Assembly (NCBI GenBank): GCA_025357875.1
Contig: JANYLK010000025.1
Location: 1 to 37,557, forward strand
Direction: 5' to 3'
DNA: 37,557 nt
Source: Granulicella sp.
Lineage (GTDB): Bacteria; Acidobacteriota; Terriglobia; Terriglobales; Acidobacteriaceae
Both the position numbers and the translations under genes were made by a program. Positions 1 through 8,683 of the stretch are shown here, in pieces; within the stretch, counting starts at the first letter, position 1; every line of letters begins with the position of its first letter. A model generated the notes under the pieces. It searched no databases. It had not been told where the DNA came from and was given only the letters and a program-made list of their open reading frames with translations.

Positions 1-1
1 C

Positions 2-877
2 ACAGGCGAGGATCTCGAAGTCTTTAAGACGTGCGTTACTGACATCCTCTGCAAGCACGCATCCGCCATCCTGCTCGATCCCGAGTACGGGCTGCCCGCA
101 GCCAAACACCGCCACGGTAAGGGTCTCCTGCTCGCCTATGAGAAGACTGGCTACGACTCCAACACCGTTGGTCGTCTGCCCGACTTGCTCGATGTCTGGT
201 CCGTTCGCCGCCTGAAGGAAGCTGGAGCAGACTGCATCAAGATCCTGCTCTACTACACGCCCTACGAGAAGACCAGCATCAACGACCTCAAGCAGGCATG
301 GATCGAGCGCATCGGCGACGAGTGCATGTACCACGACATCCCCTTCTTCCTTGAATTCGTCGGCTACGACGCCGATGGCGGCGACGAGAAGTCCCTCGCC
401 TACGCAAAAAAGAAGCCCGAGATTGTCTCCGGCGCCATGGCGGAGTTTGGCAAAGCCCGCTACAGCGTCGACGTTCTCAAGGTCGAAGTGCCAATCGTCA
501 TGGAGTTCGTCGAAGGCACTAAAGCGTTCAAGGGCGAAAAAGCCTACACCCGCGCCGAGGCCCTGCAGCACTTCCGCGATGCCGAGTCGATGACTCACAA
601 GCCGTTCATCTACCTCTCCGCCGGTGTCTCCAATCCCGTCTTCATTGAGACCCTGGAACTGGCAGGCGAGTCCGGCACCAAGTTCAACGGCGTTCTCTGC
701 GGACGCGCGACTTGGAAGGATGGCATCGCCATCTTCGCCAAGCAGGGCGAGAAGGCTTTCCGCGATTGGCTCGGGACCACCGGCGTCGAGAACATCAACA
801 ACGTCAACAAAGGCCTCAAAGCCGCCAGCCCCTGGTACCTCAAGTTCGGTGCCAAGAGCATGGATGAGCTTGGCTAA
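2..877 (+). CDS. lacD: Tagatose 1,6-bisphosphate aldolase (LacD-like), 5' end outside the window
   Basis: Class I aldolase of the LacD family, which cleaves tagatose 1,6-bisphosphate to glyceraldehyde 3-phosphate and dihydroxyacetone phosphate in the cytoplasm. The frame is open from base 2 to a TAA at 875-877, giving 291 visible residues; family members are about 325, so roughly 35-45 N-terminal residues lie outside. Family features seen are ILLDPEYGLPA near the visible N-terminus, GADCIKILLYY with the likely Schiff-base lysine, the FFLEFVGYD strand, VLKVEVPIVMEFVEG, and the C-terminal segments FIYLSAGVSN and GVLCGRATWKDG. Downstream is an 11-bp-stem terminator, so this is probably the last gene of its unit. 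No lactose or galactose genes are visible, so the physiological substrate could be a related ketose bisphosphate. Confidence 0.9.
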   Translation, partial: TGEDLEVFKTCVTDILCKHASAILLDPEYGLPAAKHRHGKGLLLAYEKTGYDSNTVGRLPDLLDVWSVRRLKEAGADCIKILLYYTPYEKTSINDLKQAWIERIGDECMYHDIPFFLEFVGYDADGGDEKSLAYAKKKPEIVSGAMAEFGKARYSVDVLKVEVPIVMEFVEGTKAFKGEKAYTRAEALQHFRDAESMTHKPFIYLSAGVSNPVFIETLELAGESGTKFNGVLCGRATWKDGIAIFAKQGEKAFRDWLGTTGVENINNVNKGLKAASPWYLKFGAKSMDELG

Positions 878-894
878 GTTTGCACGCAACTCAA

Positions 895-923
895 CGACGC
901 CGTGGCCCAACGCCACGGCGTCG
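895..923 (+). terminator. Intrinsic terminator after lacD
   Basis: A perfect 11-bp inverted repeat (895-905 pairing with 913-923) closes a 7-base loop, starting 18 bases after the aldolase stop. It is followed by a short, weak T stretch (CTGTTTC). It separates the aldolase from the next gene. Confidence 0.75.
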
Positions 924-1060
924 CTGTTTCAATTGCAGCAACACCGCGTGCCGCCAATCACTGTTATAGAATCGCCGATTCATGCTGTTCCGGAGAACGG
1001 CTCCGCCATTCGACATCCACGGCTATTCTACGAAGTCTTATTCGTCTAAGATTGAAGCAG

Positions 1061-2422
1061 ATGAAAGCCATCCGAGCTGTCCTGATCGCGTTGTCCCTGC
1101 TTCCGCCCATTGCATCGCTCTGCCAGACGGCGTCCGGCACAATACCTGCTGGCACCCCACTCGCCCTCAAAATCGACGAGCAGTACCCCATGCGCCCCGG
1201 CCAGCCTGTCCGCGCGCACCTGCTCTATCCCATCTACACAGACAGCAAGCTACTCCTCGCCAAAGACACGATCGTAACTGGCAGCGTCGTCAACCTGCTC
1301 CCCGACCACGCTCGCCGCACCCGCGCGATGCTCGGAGGAGATTTCACACCATTTCACATCCCTGAAGTCCAATTCACTCAAATTGTCCTCGCCGATGGAG
1401 TTACCATACCACTCACATCCGGCACCGCCTCAACGGGCACGCAAATCTACCGAGCGGTAGCCCCGCCATCGGCTAAAGGCGGATTCCTCCATCGCCAGTT
1501 TGACGCGGGCGTGAGCGCAGCCCGCACCGATGTCGCCACTTTTACAACCCCAGGAAAGGTCAACCGGCTGCTGCAGTTCGTCTATGGTCGCCTTCCCTAT
1601 CATCCCCAGCGCATCGAAAAAGGAATGTCGTGGACCGTCGAAACAACCACTGCCATCGATCTCCCTGCGCAACCCGCTCCGCTACCTTTGCCTCCACCTT
1701 CCGCGCACAAATTGCATTTCTGGGACGAGCGTTCACCCGCTCCCCAGCCCCCGGCGAATGACAAGGGCTCATGGATCGTGCAAGCCAACCTCGCCGATTC
1801 GCTCAGTTCCGAGACCTCCACCAACGGCCAAGCGATCAAAGCTATCGTCGCCGAGCCCATTTACAATCCCGACCACACCATCGCCGTCCCCCAGGGAGCA
1901 ACCCTCGTAGGGGTGGTCATTCGTGCCAAGCCAGCCCGCCGCTTTGGCCGTAGCGGCGTCCTCAGCTTCAGCTTCAGTCAACTGATCCTTCCCAACGCCG
2001 AAACTCAATCCGTGGAGACCCGTCTCACCGGAGCCGACTCGGCGCAGAATATAGCTCTCAATTCCGAAGGCCAAGCTAAGTCGAAGCCTCAGGACAAGAT
2101 CATGGTGCCGCTCTTCCTCGCGCTAATGGCCGCTCGTCCACTCGACAGTGAGCACCACGACGGTGGCACCGGCGACCAGTTCGCAAAGAATGGTGTCGGA
2201 GGCGCGGCTGGGCTCGGTCTCGTCGGCACTATCGTGGGAATCGCCGGCGGATCGCCCTATGCCGCCGCAGGCATCGGCTACTACGGCGCCGCTCGCGCCT
2301 TTTACGATCGATGGATCGCCCGCGGTCAAAAGATTGCCTTTGCCAAAGACACACGTATCGTCGTCGAAACTACTCCCCGCCACTCTGCCCCCATGACGCC
2401 GGTTGCGCAGCCAGCTCGCTGA
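1061..2422 (+). CDS. Secreted protein of unknown function, 453 aa
   Basis: Not assigned to a characterised family. The ATG at 1061 is preferred over an upstream GTG at 902 because it starts a classical signal peptide (MKAIRAVLIALSLLPPIASL, then a likely cleavage around CQTA), and because 902 lies inside the aldolase terminator. The mature part has two similar modules, near residues 25-90 and 280-345. Each reads roughly 'hydrophobic-G-T-x-L ... G-x-V' (IPAGTPLALKID, VPQGATLVGVVI), which resembles the beta-rich pattern of TrbI/VirB10-like periplasmic proteins. Near the C-terminus is a glycine/alanine-rich hydrophobic stretch (GVGGAAGLGLVGTIVGIAGG) that could insert in a membrane. The likely location is the periplasm or envelope. 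The next gene starts 71 bases downstream and is also an envelope protein. Confidence 0.7.
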   Translation: MKAIRAVLIALSLLPPIASLCQTASGTIPAGTPLALKIDEQYPMRPGQPVRAHLLYPIYTDSKLLLAKDTIVTGSVVNLLPDHARRTRAMLGGDFTPFHIPEVQFTQIVLADGVTIPLTSGTASTGTQIYRAVAPPSAKGGFLHRQFDAGVSAARTDVATFTTPGKVNRLLQFVYGRLPYHPQRIEKGMSWTVETTTAIDLPAQPAPLPLPPPSAHKLHFWDERSPAPQPPANDKGSWIVQANLADSLSSETSTNGQAIKAIVAEPIYNPDHTIAVPQGATLVGVVIRAKPARRFGRSGVLSFSFSQLILPNAETQSVETRLTGADSAQNIALNSEGQAKSKPQDKIMVPLFLALMAARPLDSEHHDGGTGDQFAKNGVGGAAGLGLVGTIVGIAGGSPYAAAGIGYYGAARAFYDRWIARGQKIAFAKDTRIVVETTPRHSAPMTPVAQPAR

Positions 2423-2493
2423 ACTCTCTCGTACGCCACGCAAAGGCAGATCCCTATTGCGTCGCAAACCCAGCGCTCTTACGATTGGCTCAA

Positions 2494-3777
2494 ATGAAGT
2501 TTCTGAGAATTCTTGCTTTCATCCTTCTCGCCGCCACCATCCCAAGTGCCGCTGAGGACACCTACACCGCCGGAAAGATTGTCTTCAATCACCCCGGCCC
2601 CTACTCTCAAGCCCAGCTTGAAGCGGCTGCCGCAATCCTACCCGGATCATCGTTCAAAGCGGATGACCTTGGAGCGGCAGCACAACGGCTGGTCGACACT
2701 GGGTACTTTGTCAACGTAGGAGCCACGCTCGACGGCCACGCCACATCCATCTCTGTCCTCTTCGATATTCAATCCATCGAACGAGCTCAGTTGTTGCATG
2801 TAGGTTTCGAAAATTTTGTCTGGCTCAGCCATGCCGAGATCGAAGACGCTCTTCACGCCAAGTCTCCACTCTTCCTCGACTAGCTTCCCGAAAACAGTCC
2901 ACTCGCTGACGTCTTCAATGCAGCTCTCACGGACGCGCTTGTTGCTAAAGGCATCAGCGCCCGAGTAACTCACGACTCAATCGAGCCGACCATGCTTCAA
3001 CCTGATCGTGCGCTCGAATTCAAAATCTCCTCTCCCACCATACGAGTCTCCAACGTCAAGCTAGGCGGCGTCGCGCCCGACCTTGTTCCATTCATCCAGA
3101 AATCGGTCAACGCCGCCGCCAAAGCGCCTTATGACGAAGGTCTCGCCGGCGAGACCACTCAAGACCGCATCCTTGCCCCCTTGCTCGACGCCGGCTACAT
3201 CCAGGCTTCCCTGTCCGGCGTCACAATCACACCGACACTCTCTGGCGATACAGCGTCGGTCATTCTCTCCGCGAGCCTGGGTCCCGGCAAAATTTACCAC
3301 GTCTCCGGCATCTCCTTCACCGGCGCTCCGTTGCTCTCGGCCGACGCCTTCGCCGCGACTGAAAAGCTCCACCCGGGTGAGATCGCCTCACGTGCGCTTC
3401 TCATCGAAACGCTCGCTCCACTCGACGCTGTCTACCGCAAGCAGGGTTACATGGATGTCATCGTCCAAGCCGTGCCCGATGCCAATCCCGCTACCCATCA
3501 GGTCGCGTACTCTGTCTCAGTCAAGCCTGGCGAGCAATATCGCGTCCACGAGATCACCACCAACAATCTCGACCCCGCTGCACGTGCCGACTTCGACCGC
3601 GGATTCCTTATGAAGACAGGCGAGCTCTACAATCCTCAGTACATCACCAGCTTCCTTAAGAAGAACACCGCACTGCAGGCGCTCGCCAATTACAGCGTGA
3701 CCTACAAAGCCTATGCCGATCCGAATACCCACACGGTCGACCTCGTTCTAACATTCTTTCGAGGCGGCACCAAATAA
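2494..3777 (+). pseudogene. POTRA-domain (BamA/TamA-like) envelope protein interrupted by one in-frame TAG
   Basis: One continuous reading frame runs from ATG 2494 (signal peptide MKFLRILAFILLAATIPSA) to TAA 3775-3777. It is broken only by a TAG at 2881-2883. The first part would give 129 residues. After the stop the same frame stays open without a frameshift and keeps coding character, and the next ATG is at 2992. The content is serial POTRA-like modules (for example YSQAQLEAAAAILPG ... GYFVNVGATLDG, and YRKQGYMDVIVQAVPD), as in Omp85-family proteins, but the 427-codon frame has no 16-strand barrel after them. A periplasmic or outer-membrane assembly role is therefore only inferred. A CAG to TAG change would explain the stop (…FLD-Q-LPENS…). 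It could be a recent pseudogene, amber readthrough or a sequencing error. Confidence 0.75.
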
Positions 3778-3815
3778 GCTGGCCCCAACTCCACCCTGAT
3801 GCACGGGAACTCGAC

Positions 3816-4343
3816 CTAGCGCCCAACAATCTTTGAAGCTTCAGCTGGCAGCGGCTTGTCCGCCATAGAAAGCAGCAAGCTCACCTGCCACATCTGTTTC
3901 TCCGTCAGCGCCTTTCCAAACGCTGGCATACCCGACAGCCGGATCCCGTTGCTGACCTTCCAGTACGTAACTCCGACTGGATCATCGCTTACTCCTACCG
4001 CACCGCTGATCTGCTTCACCCAAAGCTGGGGCGCACGCGGGAAGATCGTCTTTCCAATGGCAGAAGGTTGATCCTGAGTTCCGTGGCAAACCTCGCATTT
4101 ATCCTCGTAAATACCCGCGCCTGCGTTCAAGTTTTCATCGCTCGCAGGCGGCGGTGAGTTTGACGGCATCTCGCGATGAATGCGCGCCTCGAGCGGAATC
4201 TGGACAATCTCTGCCTCCATCGGAAGCGGCGCGTCCGCAGTTGCGACCGGCGGTCTACCGAACGCAAGGTATAGGTACACCACGAGCGGCAGCAGCAGTA
4301 CTCCCGCAAAAAAACTGACAATGGCTAGCGTGGTCCGATTCAT
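3816..4343 (-). CDS. Membrane-anchored monohaem cytochrome c, class I
   Basis: A 175-residue protein with one N-terminal hydrophobic helix (residues 6-28, uncleaved anchor or signal) and a periplasmic cytochrome c domain. The haem attachment site is CEVCH at residues 83-87. The likely axial methionine is M139 in SGMPAFG, followed by LTEKQMWQVSLLLS, the usual C-terminal helix of small class I cytochromes (PF13442/PF00034 type). The role would be electron transfer in the periplasm. The start is ATG 4343. It is transcribed divergently from the membrane protein at 4444 and converges with the POTRA gene across 38 bases. No oxidase or reductase genes adjoin it, so the partner is unknown. Confidence 0.9.
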   Translation of the reverse strand: MNRTTLAIVSFFAGVLLLPLVVYLYLAFGRPPVATADAPLPMEAEIVQIPLEARIHREMPSNSPPPASDENLNAGAGIYEDKCEVCHGTQDQPSAIGKTIFPRAPQLWVKQISGAVGVSDDPVGVTYWKVSNGIRLSGMPAFGKALTEKQMWQVSLLLSMADKPLPAEASKIVGR

Positions 4344-4443
4344 AGATAGATCATTGATTATAAGAGACGCTCGTCAACTTGTTCGCAAATAATGTTTAGC
4401 ATGGAAAGTGACACGCAAACGCCCGGCGATAATGCCGCAGCAG

Positions 4444-6090
4444 ATGGAGTACCAGTCGTTGGCTACATTCGTTGCCCCCGTAAGCCCACAACATGCGAAC
4501 GTCGAAGCCGTCCAAGTCACGCCCTCTAGCTCTCGGCAGGAACTCCGCTTCGCAATCGTACTGGTCAGCGCGCTTACTCTTTTCGCACTCGTGGTCAATG
4601 GCTATCACCCCTACGCGGAGGATGGCGGCCTCTACCTCACCGGCGTCAAGCGCCTGCTCGACCCCGCTCTCTATCCGCACAGCACCGCATTTGTGATGGA
4701 GCCAACGCGCCTCTCACTTTTTGCGCTTGCGGTAGCGACAATGGTCAGATTCAGCCACTTAGGCATAGCCGCCGTGCTGCTCTCCTTCCACCTGATCACG
4801 ATCTGGGCGACGCTGTTTGCAGCTTGGTTGCTCGCATCACGTTGCTGGGACACACGCCCAGCCCGTGCAGGTCCGGTGGCGCTACTAGCATGTTGGCTCG
4901 CCCTTCCTGTGGCGGGAACGGCGCTCGTCCTCATGGACCCCTACCTCACAGCGCGCAGTATCTCCACACCATGCATGGTGCTCGCCCTGGTCGGCGCACT
5001 CGATTTCACCGAATCGCATTGGCGGTCTACGAGAAATTCGAGGCGCCGTGGCCTTTCTCTTTGGATTGCCAGCCTCGTGCTGGCAGCCGCAATCCATCCG
5101 CTGATGGCAGCCTACGCCTTCGGCGCCACCTTGATGCTCGTTTGCCTGCGTTCTTCGAACCCATACATTAGACGATGGGCGACCCCGACGCTCTCGGCCA
5201 CCGCCCTGGTGATGGGGGCCGTTATCCAACATGCGGCAAGATCCGAAAATGAAGACTACCGCCGGATCACCCTCACTCGCACTTACTGGTTCCCTGCCGC
5301 GTGGAGCTGGTACGAGCTAGTTGGTCTCGCAGCTCCACTTATCATTCTTGCGATCTTCGCATTGCAGAAATCTCCAGCGCGATCAAGCCCAGTTTCCATC
5401 CCCGCCAACAATGCTCGACGCGCACTCGCCAAGATGGCACTATCGGCGGGTACGACTGCGTGGATGGTTGCGATGCTGTTTGCCCGCGCAGGCTCGGACA
5501 CACACATGATCGCGCGGATGCAGCCCCTGCGTGTCTTTCAAATTGTTTATCTCGTCATGGTGCTCGCGCTCGGCGCCACACTGGGTCAGTACGTATTCCG
5601 AAGCAGCGCATGGCGATGGCTAGCCGCCATGCTCCTGTTAGGCGGCACCATCTTTGCAGCCGGGCGAAGCGCCTTCCCCCACTCGCAACACATCGAGTTT
5701 CCCTGGACAGCCACGCAAAACCCATGGGCACGGGCCTTCCTGTGGATTCGCGATAACACGCCAAAGGATTCACTTTTTGCTCTTGATGCGGACTACATCA
5801 ACGCACACGGTGAGGACGCCCAATGCTTTCGCGCAATCGCCGAACGAAGCTCACTTCCCGACTACTCGAAGGATGGTGGCGAGGCGTCTATTGCACCCGA
5901 TCTAACCCCCCAATGGAAGATTGGCCAGCAAGCGCAACAGCATCTCAACGCGTCTACAACCACCGATTCGATGCGCCGCGCCAACCTCAGGTCGCTGGGC
6001 GTCACCTGGCTAGTGCTCGACGCCCGCACCCTCACCTCTTTCGACTGCCCTTACACGAATTCTGAAGTCAAAGTCTGTCGACTGCCGTAA
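4444..6090 (+). CDS. Polytopic membrane protein, GT-C-like, function unknown
   Basis: About 548 residues from ATG 4444, with ATG 4432 and GTG 4408 as in-frame alternatives; none has a convincing ribosome binding site. About ten to eleven hydrophobic helices are visible. The first (residues ~32-50) is followed by an acidic loop, NGYHPYAEDGGLYLTGVKRLLDPALYP. The arrangement of TM1, an acidic loop and an aromatic-rich segment resembles GT-C glycosyltransferases. The C-terminal ~110 residues form a soluble domain (FLWIRDNTPKDSLFALDADYI … LVLDARTL), similar to the periplasmic tails of such enzymes. No catalytic assignment can be made from sequence alone; a membrane protein in surface polysaccharide or lipid metabolism is an inference. 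It is a single gene, 92 bases from the next. Confidence 0.65.
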   Translation: MEYQSLATFVAPVSPQHANVEAVQVTPSSSRQELRFAIVLVSALTLFALVVNGYHPYAEDGGLYLTGVKRLLDPALYPHSTAFVMEPTRLSLFALAVATMVRFSHLGIAAVLLSFHLITIWATLFAAWLLASRCWDTRPARAGPVALLACWLALPVAGTALVLMDPYLTARSISTPCMVLALVGALDFTESHWRSTRNSRRRGLSLWIASLVLAAAIHPLMAAYAFGATLMLVCLRSSNPYIRRWATPTLSATALVMGAVIQHAARSENEDYRRITLTRTYWFPAAWSWYELVGLAAPLIILAIFALQKSPARSSPVSIPANNARRALAKMALSAGTTAWMVAMLFARAGSDTHMIARMQPLRVFQIVYLVMVLALGATLGQYVFRSSAWRWLAAMLLLGGTIFAAGRSAFPHSQHIEFPWTATQNPWARAFLWIRDNTPKDSLFALDADYINAHGEDAQCFRAIAERSSLPDYSKDGGEASIAPDLTPQWKIGQQAQQHLNASTTTDSMRRANLRSLGVTWLVLDARTLTSFDCPYTNSEVKVCRLP

Positions 6091-6182
6091 ATCTACACAT
6101 CGCTATGTAAAGATGCACAACGGTGGCGTAGTCTCGTGCCACTCTAAATGCATCCAGCCTCGCAGAAAGCGTATTCAAATCT

Positions 6183-7028
6183 ATGCTGGACGTCGAATTT
6201 GCCGAGCTTTCGGACCCCGGCCTGAGCCGTGCCCATAACGAAGATTTTCTCGGCCATGTAATCCCGTCCTCCCCGGCTCAAGTCCAATCCCAGGGATGGC
6301 TTTTCGCGCTGGCAGACGGAGTAGGTGGTCAGGAGAAAGGCGAAGTGGCCTCACGTCTCGCCATCGACGCGGTCCTCGCAGGCTTCCGCAAGATTCCCAA
6401 AGGCATCATGCACATCTCGCTACTCCCTCGACTTGTCCAGGAAGCCAACCAGGCTGTCTTCGACGAGGCTAATTCCGCCAATAGCCGGCCCGATCCGCAC
6501 TACACCCCACCCGGCGGCGCCATCGTTCCCGGCGGAGCCCACATGGCGAGCACTCTCGTCCTCTGTGCCCTCCGCTTCGACTCCGCCGTCATCTCGCACG
6601 TCGGTGACTCACGCTGCTACATGTTTCGCAGCGGTACCCTAACCTCGCTTACCCACGACCACACCATGGTCAGAGAGCAGCTTCGGAGCGGCCTTATCTC
6701 AATGGCGGACGCCGCATACCACGCCAACCGGCATCTGCTCACTCGCAGCCTCGGCAGCGAGATGTTTATCGCAGCCGACACCATCACCGTCAACATCCTG
6801 CCCGGCGACGTTCTACTTCTCTGCTCCGATGGCCTGCATGGCTACGTTCCTGATCCAGCGATTCAATGGATGCTCAATTGCGCGCCTGATCTCAACGCCG
6901 CCGCCGTAGCTCTGATCGCAGCCGCGAACCTAACCGGCGGCCACGACAACGTCAGCGTGCAACTCATCCGTGTCCGCTCAATCGAACGCATGGGCCTCTA
7001 CCGTGGACGCCCGTACCGCCTTCTCTAG
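6183..7028 (+). CDS. PP2C-type serine/threonine protein phosphatase
   Basis: A 281-residue single-domain phosphatase of the PPM/PP2C family, which removes phosphate from Ser/Thr using two Mg/Mn ions. Metal-site motifs are all present: SDPG with D11, HNEDF with D21, ADGVGG with D45, HVGDSR with D142, CSDGLHGY with D216 and GGHDNVSV with D255. The length equals the catalytic domain of bacterial Stp/PrpC enzymes, with no transmembrane segment, so it is cytoplasmic. The start is ATG 6183; the 92-base upstream gap presumably holds the promoter. No protein kinase gene of the Hanks type lies nearby, so its partner is elsewhere. It converges with the Amt gene at a distance of 11 bases, across the palindrome at 7032-7043. 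Confidence 0.93.
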   Translation: MLDVEFAELSDPGLSRAHNEDFLGHVIPSSPAQVQSQGWLFALADGVGGQEKGEVASRLAIDAVLAGFRKIPKGIMHISLLPRLVQEANQAVFDEANSANSRPDPHYTPPGGAIVPGGAHMASTLVLCALRFDSAVISHVGDSRCYMFRSGTLTSLTHDHTMVREQLRSGLISMADAAYHANRHLLTRSLGSEMFIAADTITVNILPGDVLLLCSDGLHGYVPDPAIQWMLNCAPDLNAAAVALIAAANLTGGHDNVSVQLIRVRSIERMGLYRGRPYRLL

Positions 7029-7031
7029 AAC

Positions 7032-7043
7032 TTGACCGGTCAA
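7032..7043. repeat. 12-bp perfect palindrome in the convergent PP2C/Amt junction
   Basis: TTGACCGGTCAA is its own reverse complement. It lies just after the PP2C stop and overlaps the last codons of the Amt gene (stop at 7040-7042). It is short enough to be chance; a role in termination or protein binding is not shown. Confidence 0.35.
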
Positions 7044-8329
7044 CGCGGCACAAACTCGTCCGCATGCACTACGAACTCGGGATACGCGCCCGCGCCTAGT
7101 TCGCGAATGTCCATCCCCTGCCAATCGCCGTCGTTGTCCACCCGATACGGTGCAAATCGGTTTAGCAATAAATTCCCGCCATACAGCAGAGGCAGCATAA
7201 ACCCAAGCAGCGCAGCGACGCCGATCAACTGCGCGAGCACATGCCCTCCTCGTGTGCCATCAGCAAAATGTCCGAACAGTCCCACCGCAACAAGGCCCCA
7301 GATTCCCGCACCTGCATGGACAGAGATTGCGCCACCCGGGTCGTCAACCTGCAACTTCAATTCGAATATCTCAATCATGTATGTGACCAGCGCACCCGCA
7401 ATCAAGCCAGTATTGATCGCAGCCACCGGCGAGACCATTGCGCCCGCCGCACTCCCTGCCACCAGCCCCGCAACCCATCCATTCGCACTCAGCGACGCAT
7501 CCGGCTTGCGATAGCGCACCCGCGTAATCGCGACCGCCGCAAGGCACCCACCCGAGGCGGATAACATCCCATTGATCACAACCCCGACAACTTGTTGTGG
7601 TCCCGCTCCATAGAACAAGACCGACACCGCGGAATCGAGCCCGATCCATCCCACCAGTGCAAGCAGGCACCCAAACAACACGAGCACAATATTGTGCCCG
7701 GGGATTGCCGCCGCCATTCCGTCATCGGCATACTTGCCTCGCCGTGATCCAGTGATCCACGCGACCGCCAACGCCATCAGCCCGCCTATTACCTGGATCA
7801 CGCCAGCTCCACCAGCGTCCACAAATCCCGAGATCCCAAAGTTTGCCCCAAGCTGCGTGAGCCATCCCCCACCCCACACCCAGTGCACGAACAATGGATA
7901 GCCCAACCCTGCCAGTAGCGCGCTGCCAAGGCATATCGGCCCCAGCCGCCATCGATCGGTCCCAGCGCTCAGCGGGATCATCGCCGCGAGTCCGGCAGCG
8001 AACATCTCAAGACATAGCACCAGCGACTTGTTCAGACTCGCCGCGTCTGATCCATCAAAATGGATTCCGCCGCCGAACAGGGGTGCCGCACCCAACCAAT
8101 CCCACCGCACGCCGCCTGCAGCAAACGAATGAATCGGGCCACCCACAAATCCTGCCCATGAAAATCCGATTGCCACAAACACGATTGCCGAAATCGCCAC
8201 CGCACACAAACTCGCTAGCATCGCATGCGCCGCGCTCCGCGATCGTCCCAGTCCTTGGTGGATCAAAGCCAGTCCAGCCGCAGCAAGAGGAATCAGCATG
8301 ACGCAGACCAGACATAGCACCGGGTTCAT
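7040..8329 (-). CDS. Ammonium transporter family (Amt) protein with altered pore residues
   Basis: A 429-residue integral membrane protein of the Amt/Mep/Rh family with about eleven helices. Clear family segments are WVWGGGWL (151-157), the signature region FVDAGGAGVIQVIGG (169-183), PGHNIVLVLFG (210-220), SVHAGAGIWGLVAVGLFG (336-353) and the C-terminal tail WQGMDIRELGAGAYPE (403-418). Aligned by eye to AmtB and plant AMT1, the structural Asp is kept (D171) and so is the second pore histidine (H338). The first pore histidine is replaced by Q179, and the gate phenylalanine after the GW motif by L231. No glnK/PII gene adjoins it, although Amt genes are usually paired with one. The start ATG 8329 overlaps the stop of the small upstream gene by ATGA. 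It may be a transporter with altered properties or a sensor-like paralogue. Confidence 0.85.
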   Translation of the reverse strand: MNPVLCLVCVMLIPLAAAGLALIHQGLGRSRSAAHAMLASLCAVAISAIVFVAIGFSWAGFVGGPIHSFAAGGVRWDWLGAAPLFGGGIHFDGSDAASLNKSLVLCLEMFAAGLAAMIPLSAGTDRWRLGPICLGSALLAGLGYPLFVHWVWGGGWLTQLGANFGISGFVDAGGAGVIQVIGGLMALAVAWITGSRRGKYADDGMAAAIPGHNIVLVLFGCLLALVGWIGLDSAVSVLFYGAGPQQVVGVVINGMLSASGGCLAAVAITRVRYRKPDASLSANGWVAGLVAGSAAGAMVSPVAAINTGLIAGALVTYMIEIFELKLQVDDPGGAISVHAGAGIWGLVAVGLFGHFADGTRGGHVLAQLIGVAALLGFMLPLLYGGNLLLNRFAPYRVDNDGDWQGMDIRELGAGAYPEFVVHADEFVPR

Positions 8330-8505
8330 CTCTGCTCCTTCCGCGTCGCTTTGTATCCGTTCATCAGCAGCCCCAACCCCAGCACTTCCACTCCACCTCC
8401 AGCCACCACAAACCCCATCCTCGTCTGAAATGAATTCATCAGAACCATGGCTGCAACCACGACGAAAAATCCAGACAAGAGCAACAGGCAGCCGATCACC
8501 CTCAA
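8326..8505 (-). CDS. Small two-helix membrane protein coupled to the Amt gene
   Basis: A 59-residue protein with two hydrophobic helices (residues ~3-22 and ~31-48) and a basic tail (NGYKATRKEQR). The start is taken as TTG at 8505 because an AAGGAG sequence (8511-8516) lies five bases upstream; an ATG at 8568 in the same frame would add 21 residues that do not look conserved in character. Its TGA overlaps the Amt ATG (ATGA), so the two are probably translated together. No family is recognised. The position suggests an accessory or regulatory partner of the Amt protein, which is inference only. Confidence 0.6.
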   Translation of the reverse strand: MRVIGCLLLLSGFFVVVAAMVLMNSFQTRMGFVVAGGGVEVLGLGLLMNGYKATRKEQR

Positions 8506-8510
8506 GCAGT

Positions 8511-8516
8511 CTCCTT
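8511..8516 (-). promoter_or_regulatory. Ribosome binding site deciding a TTG start
   Basis: AAGGAG on the minus strand, five bases before the TTG at 8505. It is the best Shine-Dalgarno match around the small gene and is the reason for choosing the TTG. Confidence 0.6.
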
Positions 8517-8633
8517 CGGAATTAGCAATAGAAACACAAAAGATAATGGACGCCCAAGTATAGAGCAATTTCGCTGCGCAGCCTCATCCTACGTCTTGGC
8601 GGCAGCAAGCAGTCAAGGGCCACAATGCGAAAA

Positions 8634-8666
8634 GGCCGCCGCTGTCAATAAAGACCAGCGGCGGCC
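8634..8666 (-). terminator. Intrinsic terminator of ahcY
   Basis: An 11-bp perfect GC-rich stem (8634-8644 with 8656-8666) and an 11-base loop. On the minus strand the stem is followed directly by TTTTCGC. It begins 17 bases after the ahcY stop and fits a Rho-independent terminator for that gene. Confidence 0.85.
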
Positions 8667-8683
8667 GCATGCAATCGACATTT

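Noticed and set aside
4392..4529. 45-codon frame beginning MFSMESDTQTPGDN before the membrane protein
   Set aside because: It overlaps the membrane-protein start out of frame, has no ribosome binding site and no recognisable content; a leader peptide cannot be excluded.
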